Below, one piece after another: positions 9,301-24,000 of a stretch of DNA of 64,000 bases (position 1 is the first letter of the stretch; every line of letters begins with the position of its first letter). The notes beneath the pieces are model-generated. The model was given only the letters and a program-made list of their open reading frames with translations. It was not told the origin of the DNA and searched no databases. The stretch spans positions 2,170,001 through 2,234,000 of the forward strand of contig BSBM01000200.1 of assembly GCA_027924585.1 (NCBI GenBank), given 5' to 3'. This DNA is from Larix kaempferi. Lineage: Eukaryota; Streptophyta; Pinopsida; Pinales; Pinaceae. The position numbers and the translations under genes are program-made.

Positions 9301-12300
9301 CTACGTCATAACGACTTTCTATAGTTTGCGCATGTGTCCGGAAATAAGAAAAGCTTACTTCCACCGTTTTTTAAAATCACAGCTTCTAGAAGGTTTACAT
9401 GATTTCTTAAAAAACACGAGTTTTTAGAAAATGTGTTTTATTTCTTAAATGGAATCAACAAAGTATGCACATTCTACGTCATAACGACTTTCTAGAGTTT
9501 GCGCATGCGTCCGGAAATAAGAAAAGCTTACTTCCACCGTTTTTTAAAATCACAGCTTCTAGAAGGTTTACATAATTTCGTAAAAAACACGAGTTTTTAG
9601 AAAATGTGTTTTAATTCATAAATGGAATCTACAAAGTATGCACATTCTACGTCATAACGACTTTCTATAGTTTGCGCATGCGTCCAGAAATAAGAAAAGC
9701 TTACTTCCACCGTTTTTTAAATCACAGCTTCTAGAAGGTTTACATGATTTCGTAAAAAACACGAGTTTTTAGAAAATGTGCTTTATTTCATAAATGGAAT
9801 CTACAAAGTATGCACATTCTACGTCATAACGACTTTCTATAGTTTGAGCATGCGTCCGGAAATAAGAAAAGCTTACTTCCCCCGTTTTTTAAAATCACAG
9901 CTTCTAGAAGGTTTACATGATTTCGTAAAAAAAACGAGTTTTTAGAAAATGTGTTTTATTTCATAAATGGAATCAACAAAGTATGCATATTCTACATCAT
10001 AATGACTTTCTATAGTTTACGCATGCGTTTGGAAATAAGAAAAGCTTACTTCCCCCGTTTTTTAAAAGCACAGCTTCTAGAAGGTTTACATGATTTCTTA
10101 AAAAACACGAGTTTTTAGAAAATGTGTTTTATTTCATAAATGGAATCAACAAAGTATGCACATTCTACGTCATAACGACTTTCGATAGTTTGAGCATGCG
10201 TCCGGAAATAAGAAAAGCTTACTTCCACAGTTTTTTAAAATCACAGCTTCTAGAAGGTTTACATGATTTCTTAAAAAACACGAGTTTTTAGAAAATGTGT
10301 TTTATTTCATAAATGGAATCAACAAGGTATGCACATTCTACGTCATAACGACTTTCTATAGTTTGCGTATAAGTTTGGAAATAAGAAAAGCTTACTTACC
10401 CCGTTTTTTAAAATCACAGCTTCTAGAAGGTTTACATGATTTCGTAAAAAACACGAGTTTTTAGAAAATGTGTTTTATTTCATAAATGGAATCAACAAAG
10501 TATGCACATTCTACGTCATAACGACTTTCTATAGTTTGCGCATTTGTCCGGAAATAAGAAAAGCTTACTTCCACCGTTTTTGAAAATCACAGCTTCTAGA
10601 AGGTTTACATGATTTCGTAAAAAACATGAGTTTTTATAAAATGTGCTTTATTTCATAAATGGAATCTACAAAGTATGCATATTCTACGTCATAACGACTT
10701 TCAATAGTTTGCGCATGCGTCCGGAAATAAGAAAAGCTTACTTCCACCATTTTTCAAAATCACAGCTTCTAGAAGGTTTACATGATTTCCTAAAAAACAA
10801 GAGTTTTTAGAAAATGTGTTTTATTTCATAAATGGAATCAACAAAGTATGCACATTCTATGTCATAACGACTTTCTATAGTTTGCGCATGCATCCGGAAA
10901 TAAGAAAAGCTTAGTTCCCCCATTTTTTAAAATCACAGCTTCTAGAAGGTTTACATGATTTCTTAAAAAACATGAGTTTTTAGAAAATGTGTTTTATTTC
11001 ATAAATGGAATCAACAAAGTATGCACATTCTACGTCATAACAACTTTCTATAGTTTTGCGCATGCGTCTGGAAATAAGAAAAGCTTACTTCCACCATTTT
11101 TTAAAATCACAGCTTCTAGAAGGTTTACATGATTTCGTAAAAAACACGAGTTTTTAGAAAATGTGTTTTATTTCATAAATGGAATCTACAAAGTATGCAC
11201 ATTCTACGTCATAACGACTTTCTATAGTTTGCGCATTCGTCCGGAAATAAGAAAAGCTTACTTCCACCGTTTTTTAAAATCACAGCTTCTAGAAGGTTTA
11301 CATCATTTCGTAAAAAACACGAGTTTTTAGAAAATGTGTTTTATTTCATAAATGGAATCAACAAAGTATGCACATTCTAAGTCACAACGACTTTCTATAG
11401 TTTGCGCATGCGTTTGGAAAAAAGAAAATCTTACTTCCCCCATTTTTCAAAATCACAGCTTCTAGAAGGTTTACATGATTTCTTAAAAAACACGAGTTTT
11501 TGGGAAATGTGTTTTATTTCTTAAATGGAATCAACAAAGTATGCACATTCTACGTCATAACGACTTTCTATAGTTTGCGCATGCATCTGGAAATAAGCAA
11601 AGCTTACTTCCACCGTTTTTTAAAATCACAGCTTCTAGAAGGTTTACATGATTTCTTAAAAAACACGAGTTTTTAGAAAATGTGTTTTATTTCATAAATG
11701 GAATCGACAAAGTATGCATATTCTATGTCATAACGACTTTCTATAGTTTGCATATTCGTCCGGAAATAAGAAAAGCTTACTTCCACCGTATTTTAAAATC
11801 ACAGCTTCTAGAAGGTTTACATGATTTCGTAAAAAACACGAGTTTTTAGAAAATGTGTTTTATTTAATAAATGGAATCTACAAAGTATGCACATTCTACG
11901 TCATAACGACTTTCTATAGTTTGCGCATGCGTCCGGAAATAAGAAAAGCTTACTTCCCCCGTTTTTTAAAATCACAGCTTCTAGAAGGTTTACATGATTT
12001 CTTAAAAAACACAAGTTTTTAGAAAATGTGTTTTATTTCATAAATGGAATCTCAAAGTATGCACATTCTACGTCATAACGACTTTCTATAGTTTGCGCAT
12101 GCGTCCGGAAATAAGAAAAGCTTACTTCCCGCGTTTTTTAAAATAACGGCTTATAGAAGGTTTACATGATTTCTTAAAAAACACGAGTTTTTAGAAAATG
12201 TGTTTTATTTCATAAATTGAATCAAGAAAGTATGCACATTCTACGTCATAACGACTTTCTATAGTTTGCGCATGCGTTTGGAAATAAGAAAAGCTTACTT

Positions 12301-14970
12301 CCCTCGTTTTTTAAAATCACAGCTTCTAGAAGGTTTACATGATTTGTTAAAAAACACGAGTTTTTAGAAAATTTGTTTTATTTCATAAATGGAATCAACA
12401 AAGTATGCACATTCTACGTCATAACGACTTTCTATAGTTTGCGTATAATTTTGGAAATAAGAAAAGCTTACTTCCACCGTTTTTTACAATCACAGCTTCT
12501 AGAAGGTTTACATGATTTCTTAAAAAACACGAGTTTTTAGAAAATGTGTTTTATTTCATAAATTGAATCAACAAAGTATGCACATTCTACGTCATAACGA
12601 CTTTCTATAGTTTGCGCATTCGTCCGCAAATAAGAAAAGCTTACTTCCACCGTTTTTTAAAATCACAGCTTCTAGAAGGTTTACATGATTTCGTAAAAAA
12701 CATGAGTTTTTAGAAAATGTGCTTAATTTCATAAATGGAATCTACAAAGTATGCACATTCTACGTCATAACGACTTTCTATAGTTTGCGCATGCGTCCGG
12801 AAATAAGAAAAGCTTACTTCCCCCGTTTTTTAAAATCAAAGTTTCTAGAAGGTTTACATGATTTCTTAAAAAACACGAGTTTTTAGAAAATGTGTTTTAT
12901 TTCATAAATGGAATCAACAAAGTATGCACATTCTACGTCATAACGACTTTCTATAGTTTGCGAATGCGTTTGGAAATAAGAAAAGCTTACTTCCCCCGTT
13001 TTTTAAAATCACAGCTTCTAGAAGGTTTACATGATTTCTTAAAAAACATGAGTTTTTAGAAAATGTGTTTTATTTCATAAATGGAATCAACAAAGTATGC
13101 ACATTCTATGTCATAAAGACTTTCTATAGTTTGCGCATGCGTCCGGCAATAAGAAAAGCTTACTTCCCCCATTTTTTGAAATCACAACTTCTAGAAGGTT
13201 TACATGATTTCTTAAAAAACACGAGTTTTTAGAAAATGTGTTTTTTTTCATAAATGGAATCAACAAAGTATGCACATTCTACGTCATAACGACTTTCTAT
13301 AGTTTGCGCATTCGTCTGCAAATAAGAAAAGCTTCCACCGTTTTTTAAAATCACAGCTTCTAGAAGGTTTACATGATTTCTTAAAAAACACGAGTTTTTA
13401 GAAAATGTGTTTTATTTCATAAATGGAATCAACAAAGTATGCACATTCTACGTGATAACGACTTTCTATAGTTTGCGAATGGGTTTGGAAATAAGAAAAG
13501 CTTACTTCCCCCGTTTTTTAAAATCACAGCTTCTAGAAGGTTTACATGATTTCTTAAAAAACACGAGTTTTTAGAAAATGTGTTTTATTTCATAAATGGA
13601 ATCAACAAAGTATGCACATTCTACGTCATAATGACTTTCTATAGTTTGCACATTCGTCCGGAAATAAGAAAAGCTTACTTCGACCGTTTTTTAAAATCAC
13701 AGCTTCTAGAAGGTTTACATGATTTCGTAAAAAACACGAGTTTTTAGAAAATGTGTTTTATTTCATAAATTGAATCTACAAAGTATGCACATTCTACGTC
13801 ATAACGACTTTCTATAGTTTGCGCATGCGTCCGGAAATAAGAAAAGTTTACTTCCCCCGTTTTTTAAAATCACGGCTTCTAGAAGGTTTACATGATTTCT
13901 TAAAAAACACGAGTTTTTAGAAAATGTGTTTTATTTCATAAATGGAATCAACAAAGTATGCACATTCTACGTCATAATGACTTTCTATAGTTTGCGCATT
14001 CGTCCGGAAATAAGAAAAGCTTACTTCCACCGTTTTTTAAAATCACAACTTCTAGAAGGTTTACATGATTTCGTAAAAAACATGAGTTTTTAAAAAATGT
14101 GCTTTATTTCATAAATGGAATCTACAAGGTATGCACATTCTACGTCATAACGACTTTCTATAGTCTGCGCATGCGTCCGGAAATAAGAAAAGCTTACTTC
14201 CACCGTTTTTTAAAATCACAGCTTCTAGAAGGTTTACATGATTTCTTAAAAAACACGAGTTTTTAGAAAATGTGTTTTATTTCATAAATGGAATCTACAA
14301 AGTATGCACATTCTACGTCATAACGACTTTCTATAGTTTGCGCATTTGTCCGGAAATAAGAAAAGCTTACTTCCCCGGTTATTTAAAATCACAGCTTCTA
14401 GAAGGTTAACATGATTTCTTAAAAAACAGGAGATTTTAGAAAATGTGATTTATTTCATAAATGGAATCATCAAAGTATGCACATTCTACGTCATATCGAA
14501 TTTCTATAGTTTGCGCATGCGTTTGGAAATAAGAAAAGCTTACTTCCCCCGTTTTTTAAAATCACAGCTTCTAGAAGGTTTACATGATTTCTTAAAAACC
14601 ACGAGTTTTTAGAAAATGTATTTGATTTCATAAATGGAAACAACAAAGTATGCACATTCTATGTCATAACGACTTTCTAAAGTTTGCGCATACGTTTGTA
14701 AATAAGAAAAGCTTACTTCCACCATTTTTTAAAATCACAGCTTCTAGAAGGTTTACATGATTTCGTAAAAAACACGAGTTTTTAGAAAATGTGTTTTATT
14801 TCATAAATCAAATCTACAAAGTATGCACATTCTACGTCATAACGACTTTCTATAGTTTGCGCATGCGTCCGGAAATAAGAAAAGCTTACTTCCCCTGTTT
14901 TTTAAAATCACAGCTTCTAGAAGGTTTACATGATTTCTTAAAAAACACGAGTTTTTAGAAATCGTGTTTT
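6370..14970. repeat. Higher-order block, copy A (about 50 monomers)
   Basis: This block of about 8.6 kb is repeated as copies B and C. Markers include TCACTGCTTC (6438; again at 15081), the AGTTTCGCATGCG variant (about 8807), the 8-A run before CGAGTTTT (about 9927), TTTTTGGGAAATG (about 11498), the AAGCTTCCACC 4-bp deletion (about 13330) and GAAATCGTG (about 14958). A to B offset is 8,644 bp at the start, about 50 monomers, and becomes about 9,856 after a local 7-monomer gain in B. Confidence 0.85.
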
Positions 14971-15013
14971 ATTTCATAAATGGAATCAACAAAGTATGCA
15001 CATTCTACGTCAT

Positions 15014-18000
15014 AATGACTTTCTATAGTTTGCGCTTGCGTTTGGAAATAAGAAAAGCTTACTTCCCCCATTTTTTAAAATCACTGCTTCTAGAAGGTTT
15101 ACATGATTTCTTAAAAAACACGAGTTTTTAGAAAATGTGTTTTATTTCATCAATGGAATCAACAAAGTATGCACATTCTACGTCATAACAACTTTCTATA
15201 GTTTGCACATGCGTCCGGAAATAAGAAAAGCTTACTTCCACCGTTTTTTAAAATCACAGCTTCTAGAAGGTTTACATAATTTCGTAAAAAACACGAGTTT
15301 TTAGAAAATGTATTTTATTTCATCAATGGAATCAACAAAGTATGGACATTCTATGTCATAACGACTTTCTATAGTTTGCGCATTCGTCAGGAAATAAGAA
15401 AAGCTTACTTCCACGTTTTTTAAAATCACAGCTTCTAGAAGGTTTACATGATTTCGTAAAAAACACGAGTTTTTAGAAAATGTGTTTTATTTCATAAATG
15501 GAATCTACAAAGTATGCACATTCTACGTCATAACGACTTTCTATAGTTTTGCGCATGCGTTTTGAGATAAGAAAAGCTTACTTCCCCCGTTTTTTAAAAT
15601 CACAGCTTCTAGATGGTTTACATGATTTCTTAACAAACACGAGTTTTTAGAAAATGTGTTTTATTTCATAAATGGAATCTACAAAGTATGCACATTCTAC
15701 GTCATAACGACTTTCTATAGTTTGCGCATGCGTCCGGAAATAAGAAAATCTTACTTCCACCATTTTTTAAATTCACAGCTTCTAGAAGGTTTAAATGATT
15801 TCATAAAAAACACGAGTTTTTAGAAAATGTGTTTTATTTCATAAATGGAATCTACAAAGTATGCACATTCTATGTCATAACGATTTTCTATAGTTTGCGC
15901 ATGCGTCGGGAAATAAGAAAATCTTACTTCCCCCTGTTTCTTAAAATCACAGCTTCTAGAAGGTTTACATGATTTCGTAAAAAACACGAGTTTTTAGAAA
16001 ATGTGTTTTATTTCATAAATGGAATCAACAAAGTATGCACATTCTACATCATAACGACTTTCTATAGTTTGCACATGCGTTTGGAAATAAGAAAAGCTTA
16101 CTTCCCCCGTTTTCTAAAATCACAGCTTCTAGAAGGTTTAAATGATTTCTTAAAAAACACGAGTTTTTAGAAAATGTGTTTTATTTCATAAATGGAATCT
16201 ACAAAGTATTCACATTCTACGTCATAATGACTTTCTATAGTTTGCGCTTGCGTCCGGAAATAAGAAAAGCTTACTTCCCCCGTTTTTTAAAATCACAGCT
16301 TCTAGAAGGTTTACATGATTTCGTAAAAAACACGAGTTTTTAGAAAATGTGTTTTATTTCTTAAATGGAATCTACAAAGTATGCACATTCTACGTCATAA
16401 CGACTTTCTATAGTTTGCGCTTCCGTCCGGAAATCAGAAAAGCTTACTTCCACCATTTTTTAAAATCACAGCTTCTAGAAGGTTTACATGATTTCTTAAA
16501 AAACACGAGTTTTTAGAAAATGTGTTTTATTTCATAAATGGAATCAACAAAGTATGGACATTCTATGTCATAACGACTTTCTATAGTTTGCGCATGCATT
16601 TGGAAATAAGAAAAGCTTACATCCCCGGTTTTTTAAAATCACAGCTTCTAGAAGGTTTACATGATTTCTTAAAAAACACGAGTTTTTAGAAAATGTGTTT
16701 TATTTCATAAATGGAATCAACAAAGTATGCACATTCTACTTCATAACGACTTTCTATAGTTTGCGCATGCGTTTGGAAATAAGAAAAGCTTACTTCCCCC
16801 GTTTTTTAAAATCACAGCTTCTAGAAGGTTTACATGATTTCTTAAAAAACACGAGTTTTTAGAAAATGTGTTTTATTTAATAAATGGAATCTACAAAGTA
16901 TGGACATTCTACGTCATAACGACTTTCTATAGTTTTTGCATGCGTCCGGAAATAAGAAAAGCTTACTTCCACCGTTTTTTAAAATCACAGCTTCTGGAAG
17001 GTTTACAAAATTTCGTAAAAAACACGAGTTTTTAGAAAATGTATTTTATTTCATCAATGGAATCAACAAAGAATGGACATTCTACGTCATAACGACTTTC
17101 TATAGTTTGAGCATTCGTCCGGAAATAAGAAAAGCTTACTTCCACCGTTTTTTAAAATCACAGCTTCTAGAAGGTTTACATGATTTCGTAAAAAACACGA
17201 GTTTTTAGAAAATGTGTTTTATTTCATAAATGGAATCTACAAAGTATGCACATTCTCCGTCATAACGACTTTCTATAGTTTGCGCATGCATTTGGAAATA
17301 AGAAAAGCTTACTTCCCCCGTTTTTTAAAATCACAGCTTCTAGATGGTTTACATGATTTCTTAACAAACACGAGTTATTAGAAAATGTGTTTTATTTCAT
17401 AAATGGAATCTACAAAGTATTCACATTCTACGTCATAATGAGTTTCTATAGTTTGCGCTTGCGTCCGGAAATAAGAAAAGCTTACTTCCCTCGTTTTTTA
17501 AAATCACAGCTTCTAGAAGGTTTACATGATTTCGTAAAAAACACGAGTTTTTAGAAAATGTGTTTTATTTCTTAAATGGAATCTACAAAGTATGCACATT
17601 CTACGTCATAACGACTTTCTATAGTTTGCGCTTCCGTCCGGAAATCAGAAAAGCTTACTTCCACCATTTTTTAAAATCACAGCTTCTAGAAGGTTTACAT
17701 GATTTCTTAAAAAACACGAGTTTTTAGAAAATGTGTTTTATTTCATAAATGGAATCAACAAAGTATGGACATTCTATGTCATAACGACTTTCTATAGTTT
17801 GCGCATGCATTTGGAAATAAGAAAAGCTTACATCCCCGGTTTTTTAAAATCACAGCTTCTAGAAGGTTTACATGATTTCTTAAAAAACACGAGTTTTTAG
17901 AAAATGTGTTTTATTTCATAAATGGAATCAACAAAGTATGCACATTCTACTTCATAACGACTTTCTATAGTTTGCGCATGCGTTTGGAAATAAGAAAAGC

Positions 18001-21000
18001 TTACTTCCCCCGTTTTTTAAAATCACAGCTTCTAGAAGGTTTACATGATTTCTTAAAAAACACGAGTTTTTAGAAAATGTGTTTTATTTAATAAATGGAA
18101 TCTACAAAGTATGGACATTCTACGTCATAACGACTTTCTATAGTTTGTGCATGCGTCCGGAAATAAGAAAAGCTTACTTCCACCGTTTTTTAAAATCACA
18201 GCTTCTGGAAGGTTTACAAAATTTCGTAAAAAACACGAGTTTTTAGAAAATGTATTTTATTTCATCAATGGAATCAACAAAGAATGGACATTCTACGTCA
18301 TAACGACTTTCTATAGTTTGAGCATTCGTCCGGAAATAAGAAAAGCTTACTTCCACCGTTTTTTAAAATCACAGCTTCTAGAAGGTTTACATGATTTCGT
18401 AAAAAACACGAGTTTTTAGAAAATGTGTTTTATTTCATAAATGGAATCTACAAAGTATGCACATTCTCCGTCATAACGACTTTCTATAGTTTGCGCATGC
18501 ATTTGGAAATAAGAAAAGCTTACTTCCCCCGTTTTTTAAAATCACAGCTTCTAGATGGTTTACATGATTTCTTAACAAACACGAGTTTTTAGAAAATGTG
18601 TTTTATTTCATAAATGGAATCTACAAAGTATGCACATTCTACATCATAATGACTTTCTATAGTTTCGCATGCGTCCGGAAATAAGAAAAGCTTACTTCCC
18701 CCGTTTTTTAAAATCACAACTTCTAGAAGGTTTACATGATTTCTTAAAAAACACGAGTTTTTAGAAAATGTGTTTTATTTCATAAATGGAATCAACAAAG
18801 TATGCACATTCTACCTCATAACGACTTTCTATAGTTTGCCCATGTGTCCGGAAATAAGAAAAGCTTACTTCCACCATTTTTTAAAATCACAGCTTCTAGA
18901 AGGTTTACATGATTTCGTAAAAAACACGAGTTTTTAGAAAATGTGTTTTATTTCATAAATGGAATCTACAAAGTATGCACATTCTACGTCATAACGAATT
19001 TCTATAGTTTGCGCATGGATCCGGAAATAAGAAAAGCTTACTTCCCCCGTTTTTTAAAATCACAGCTTCTAGAAGGTTTACATGATTTCTTAAAAAACAC
19101 GAGTTTTTAGAAAATGTGTTTTATTTCATAAATGGAATCAACAAAGTATGCACATTCTACGTCATAACGACTTTCTATAGTTTGCGCATGTGTCCGGAAA
19201 TAAGAAAAGCTTACTTCCACCGTTTTTTAAAATCACAGCTTCTAGAAGGTTTACATGATTTCTTAAAAAACACGAGTTTTTAGAAAATGTGTTTTATTTC
19301 TTAAATGGAATCAACAAAGTATGCACATTCTACGTCATAACGACTTTCTATAGTTTCCGCATGCGTCCGGAAATAAGAAAAGCTTACTTCCACCGTTTTT
19401 TAAAATCACAGCTTCTAGAAGGTTTACATAATTTCGTAAAAAACACGAGTTTTTAGAAAATGTGTTTTAATTCATAAATGGAATCTACAAAGTATGCACA
19501 TTCTACATCATAACGACTTTCTATAGTTTGCGCATGCGTCCAGAAATAAGAAAAGCTTACTTCCACCGTTTTTTAAATCACAGCTTCTAGAAGGTTTACA
19601 TGATTTCGTAAAAAACACGAGTTTTTAGAAAATGTGCTTTATTTCATAAATGGAATCTACAAAGTATGCACATTCTACGTCATAACGACTTTCTATAGTT
19701 TGAGCATGCGTCCGGAAATAAGAAAAGCTTACTTCCCCCGTTTTTTAAAATCACAGCTTCTAGCAGGTTTACATGATTTCGTAAAAAAAACGAGTTTTTA
19801 GAAAATGTGTTTTATTTCATAAATGGAATCAACAAAGTATGCATATTCTACATCATAATGACTTTCTATAGTTTACGCATGCGTTTGGAAATAAGAAAAG
19901 CTTACTTCCCCCGTTTTTTAAAAGCACAGCTTCTAGAAGGTTTACATGATTTCTTAAAAAACACGAGTTTTTAGAAAATGTGTTTTATTTCATAAATGGA
20001 ATCAACAAAGTATGCACATTCTACGTCATAACGACTTTCGATAGTTTGAGCATGCGTCCGGAAATAAGAAAAGCTTACTTCCACAGTTTTTTAAAATCAC
20101 AGCTTCTAGAAGGTTTACATGATTTCTTAAAAAACACGAGTTTTTAGAAAATGTGTTTTATTTCATAAATGGAATCAACAAGGTATGCACATTCTACGTC
20201 ATAACGACTTTCTATAGTTTGCGTATAAGTTTGGAAATAAGAAAAGCTTACTTACCCCGTTTTTTAAAATCACAGCTTCTAGAAGGTTTACATGGTTTCG
20301 TAAAAAACACGAGTTTTTAGAAAATGTGTTTTATTTCATAAATGGAATCAACAAAGTATGCACATTCTACGTCATAACGACTTTCTATAGTTTGCGCATT
20401 TGTCCGGAAATAAGAAAAGCTTACTTCCACCGTTTTTGAAAATCACAGCTTCTAGAAGGTTTACATGATTTCGTAAAAAACATGAGTTTTTATAAAATGT
20501 GCTTTATTTCATAAATGGAATCTACAAAGTATGCATATTCTACGTCATAACGACTTTCAATAGTTTGCGCATGCGTCCGGAAATAAGAAAAGCTTACTTC
20601 CACCATTTTTCAAAATCACAGCTTCTAGAAGGTTTACATGATTTCCTAAAAAACAAGAGTTTTTAGAAAATGTGTTTTATTTCATAAATGGAATCAACAA
20701 AGTATGCACATTCTATGTGATAACGACTTTCTATAGTTTGCGCATGCATCCGGAAATAAGAAAAGCTTAGTTCCCCCCATTTTTTTAAATCACAGCTTCT
20801 AGAAGGTTTACATGATTTCTTAAAAAACATGAGTTCTTAGAAAATGTGTTTTATTTCATAAATGGAATCAACAAAGTATGCACATTCTACGTCATAACAA
20901 CTTTCTATAGTTTGCGCATGCGTCTGGAAATAAGAAAAGCTTACTTCCACCATTTTTTAAAATCACAGCTTCTAGAAGGTTTACATGATTTCGTAAAAAA

Positions 21001-24000
21001 CACGAGTTTTTAGAAAATGTGTTTTATTTCATAAATGGAATCTACAAAGTATGCACATTCTACGTCATAACGACTTTCTATAGTTTGCGCATTCGTCCGG
21101 AAATAAGAAAAGCTTACTTCCACCGTTTTTTAAAATCACAGCTTCTAGAAGGTTTACATCATTTCGTAAAAAACACGAGTTTTTAGAAAATGTGTTTTAT
21201 TTCATAAATGGAATCAACAAAGTATGCACATTCTAAGTCACAACGACTTTCTATAGTTTGCGCATGCATCTGGAAATAAGCAAAGCTTACTTCCACCGTT
21301 TTTTAAAATCACAGCTTCTAGAAGGTTTACATGATTTCTTAAAAAACACGAGTTTTTAGAAAATGTGTTTTATTTCATAAATGGAATCGACAAAGTATGC
21401 ATATTCTATGTCATAACGACTTTCTATAGTTTGCATATTCGTCCGGAAATAAGAAAAGCTTACTTCCACCGTATTTTAAAATCACAGCTTCTAGAAGGTT
21501 TACATGATTTCTTAAAAAACACAAGTTTTTAGAAAATGTGTTTTATTTCATAAATGGAATCTCAAAGTATGCACATTCTACGTCATAACGACTTTCTATA
21601 GTTTGCGCATGCGTCCGGAAATAAGAAAAGTTTACTTCCCCCGTTTTTTAAAATCACGGCTTCTAGAAGGTTTACATGATTTCTTAAAAAACACGAGTTT
21701 TTAGAAAATGTGTTTTATTTCATAAATTGAATCAAGAAAGTATGCACATTCTACGTCATAACGGCTTTCTATAGTTTGCGCATGCGTTTGGAAATAAGAA
21801 AAGCTTACTTCCCTCGTTTTTTAAAATCACAGCTTCTAGAAGGTTTACATGATTTGTTAAAAAACACGAGTTTTTAGAAAATTTGTTTTATTTCATAAAT
21901 GGAATCAACAAAGTATGCACATTCTACGTCATAACGACTTTCTATAGTTTGCGTATAATTTTGGAAATAAGAAAAGCTTACTTCCACCGTTTTTTACAAT
22001 CACAGCTTCTAGAAGGTTTACATGATTTCTTAAAAAACACGAGTTTTTAGAAAATGTGTTTTATTTCATAAATTGAATCAACAAAGTATGCACATTCTAC
22101 GTCATAACGACTTTCTATAGTTTGCGCATTCGTCCGCAAATAAGAAAAGCTTACTTCCACCGTTTTTTAAAATCACAGCTTCTAGAAGGTTTACATGATT
22201 TCGTAAAAAACATGAGTTTTTAGAAAATGTGCTTAATTTCATAAATGGAATCTACAAAGTATGCACATTCTACGTCATAACGACTTTCTATAGTTTGCGC
22301 ATGCGTCCGGAAATAAGAAAAGCTTACTTCCCCCATTTTTTAAAATCAAAGATTCTAGAAGGTTTACATGATTTCTTAAAAAACACGAGTTTTTAGAAAA
22401 TGTGTTTTATTTCATAAATGGAATCAACAAAGTATGCACATTCTACGTCATAACGACTTTCTATAGTTTGCGAATGCGTTTGGAAATAAGAAAAGCTTAC
22501 TTCCCCCGTTTTTTAAAATCACAGCTTCTAGAAGGTTTACATGATTTCTTAAAAAACATGAGTTTTTAGAAAATGTGTTTTATTTCATAAATGGAATCAA
22601 CAAAGTATGCACATTCTATGTCATAACGACTTTCTATAGTTTGCGCATGCGTCCGGAAATAAGAAAAGCTTACTTCCCCCATTTTTTGAAATCACAACTT
22701 CTAGAAGGTTTACATGATTTCTTAAAAAAACCGAGTTTTTAGAAAATGTGTTTTTTTTCATAAATGGAATCAACAAAGTATGCACATTCTACGTCATAAC
22801 GACTTTCTATAGTTTGCGCATTCGTCCGCAAATAAGAAAAGCTTCCACCGTTTTTTAAAATCACAGCTTCTAGAAGGTTTACATGATTTCTTAAAAAACA
22901 CGAGTTTTTAGAAAATGTGTTTTATTTCATAAATGGAATCAACAAAGTATGCACATTCTACGTGATAACGACTTTCTATAGTTTGCGAATGGGTTTGGAA
23001 ATAAGAAAAGCTTACTTCCCCCGTTTTTTAAAATCACAGCTTCTAGAAGGTTTACATGATTTCCTAAAAAACACGAGTTTTTAGAAAATGTGTTTTAGTT
23101 CATAAATGGAATCAACAAAGTATGCACATTCTACGTCATAATGACTTTCTATAGTTTGCACATTCGTCCGGAAATAAGAAAAGCTTACTTCCACCATTTT
23201 TTAAAATCACAGCTTCTAGAAGGTTTACATGATTTCGTAAAAAACACGAGTTTTTAGAAAATGTGTTTTATTTCATAAATTGAATCTACAAAGTATGCAA
23301 ATTCTACGTCATAACGACTTTCTATAGTTTGCGCATGCGTCCGGAAATAAGAAAAGTTTACTTCCCCCCGTTTTTTAAAATCACGGCTTCTAGAAGGTTT
23401 ACATGATTTCTTAAAAAACACGAGTTTTTAGAAAATGTGTTTTATTTCATAAATGGAATCAACAAAGTATGCACATTCTACGTCATAATGACTTTCTATA
23501 GTTTGCGCATTCGTCCGGAAATAAGAAAAGCTTACTTCCACCGTTTTTTAAAATCACAACTTCTAGAAGGTTTACATGATTTCGTAAAAAACATGAGTTT
23601 TTAAAAAATGTGCTTTATTTCATAAATGGAATCTACAAGGTATGCACATTCTACGTCATAACGACTTTCTATAGTCTGCGCATGCGTCCGGAAATAAGAA
23701 AAGCTTACTTCCACCGTTTTTTAAAATCACAGCTTCTAGAAGGTTTACATGATTTCTTAAAAAACACGAGTTTTTAGAAAATGTGTTTTATTTCATAAAT
23801 GGAATCTACAAAGTATGCACATTCTATGTCATAACGACTTTCTATAGTTTGTGCATGCGTCCGGAAATAAGAAAAGCTTACTTCCCCCGTTTTTTAAAAT
23901 CACAGCTTCTAGAAGGTTTACATGATTTCTTAAAAAACACGAGTTTTTAGAAAATGGGTTTTATTTCATAAATGGAAACAACAAAGTATGCACATTCTAC

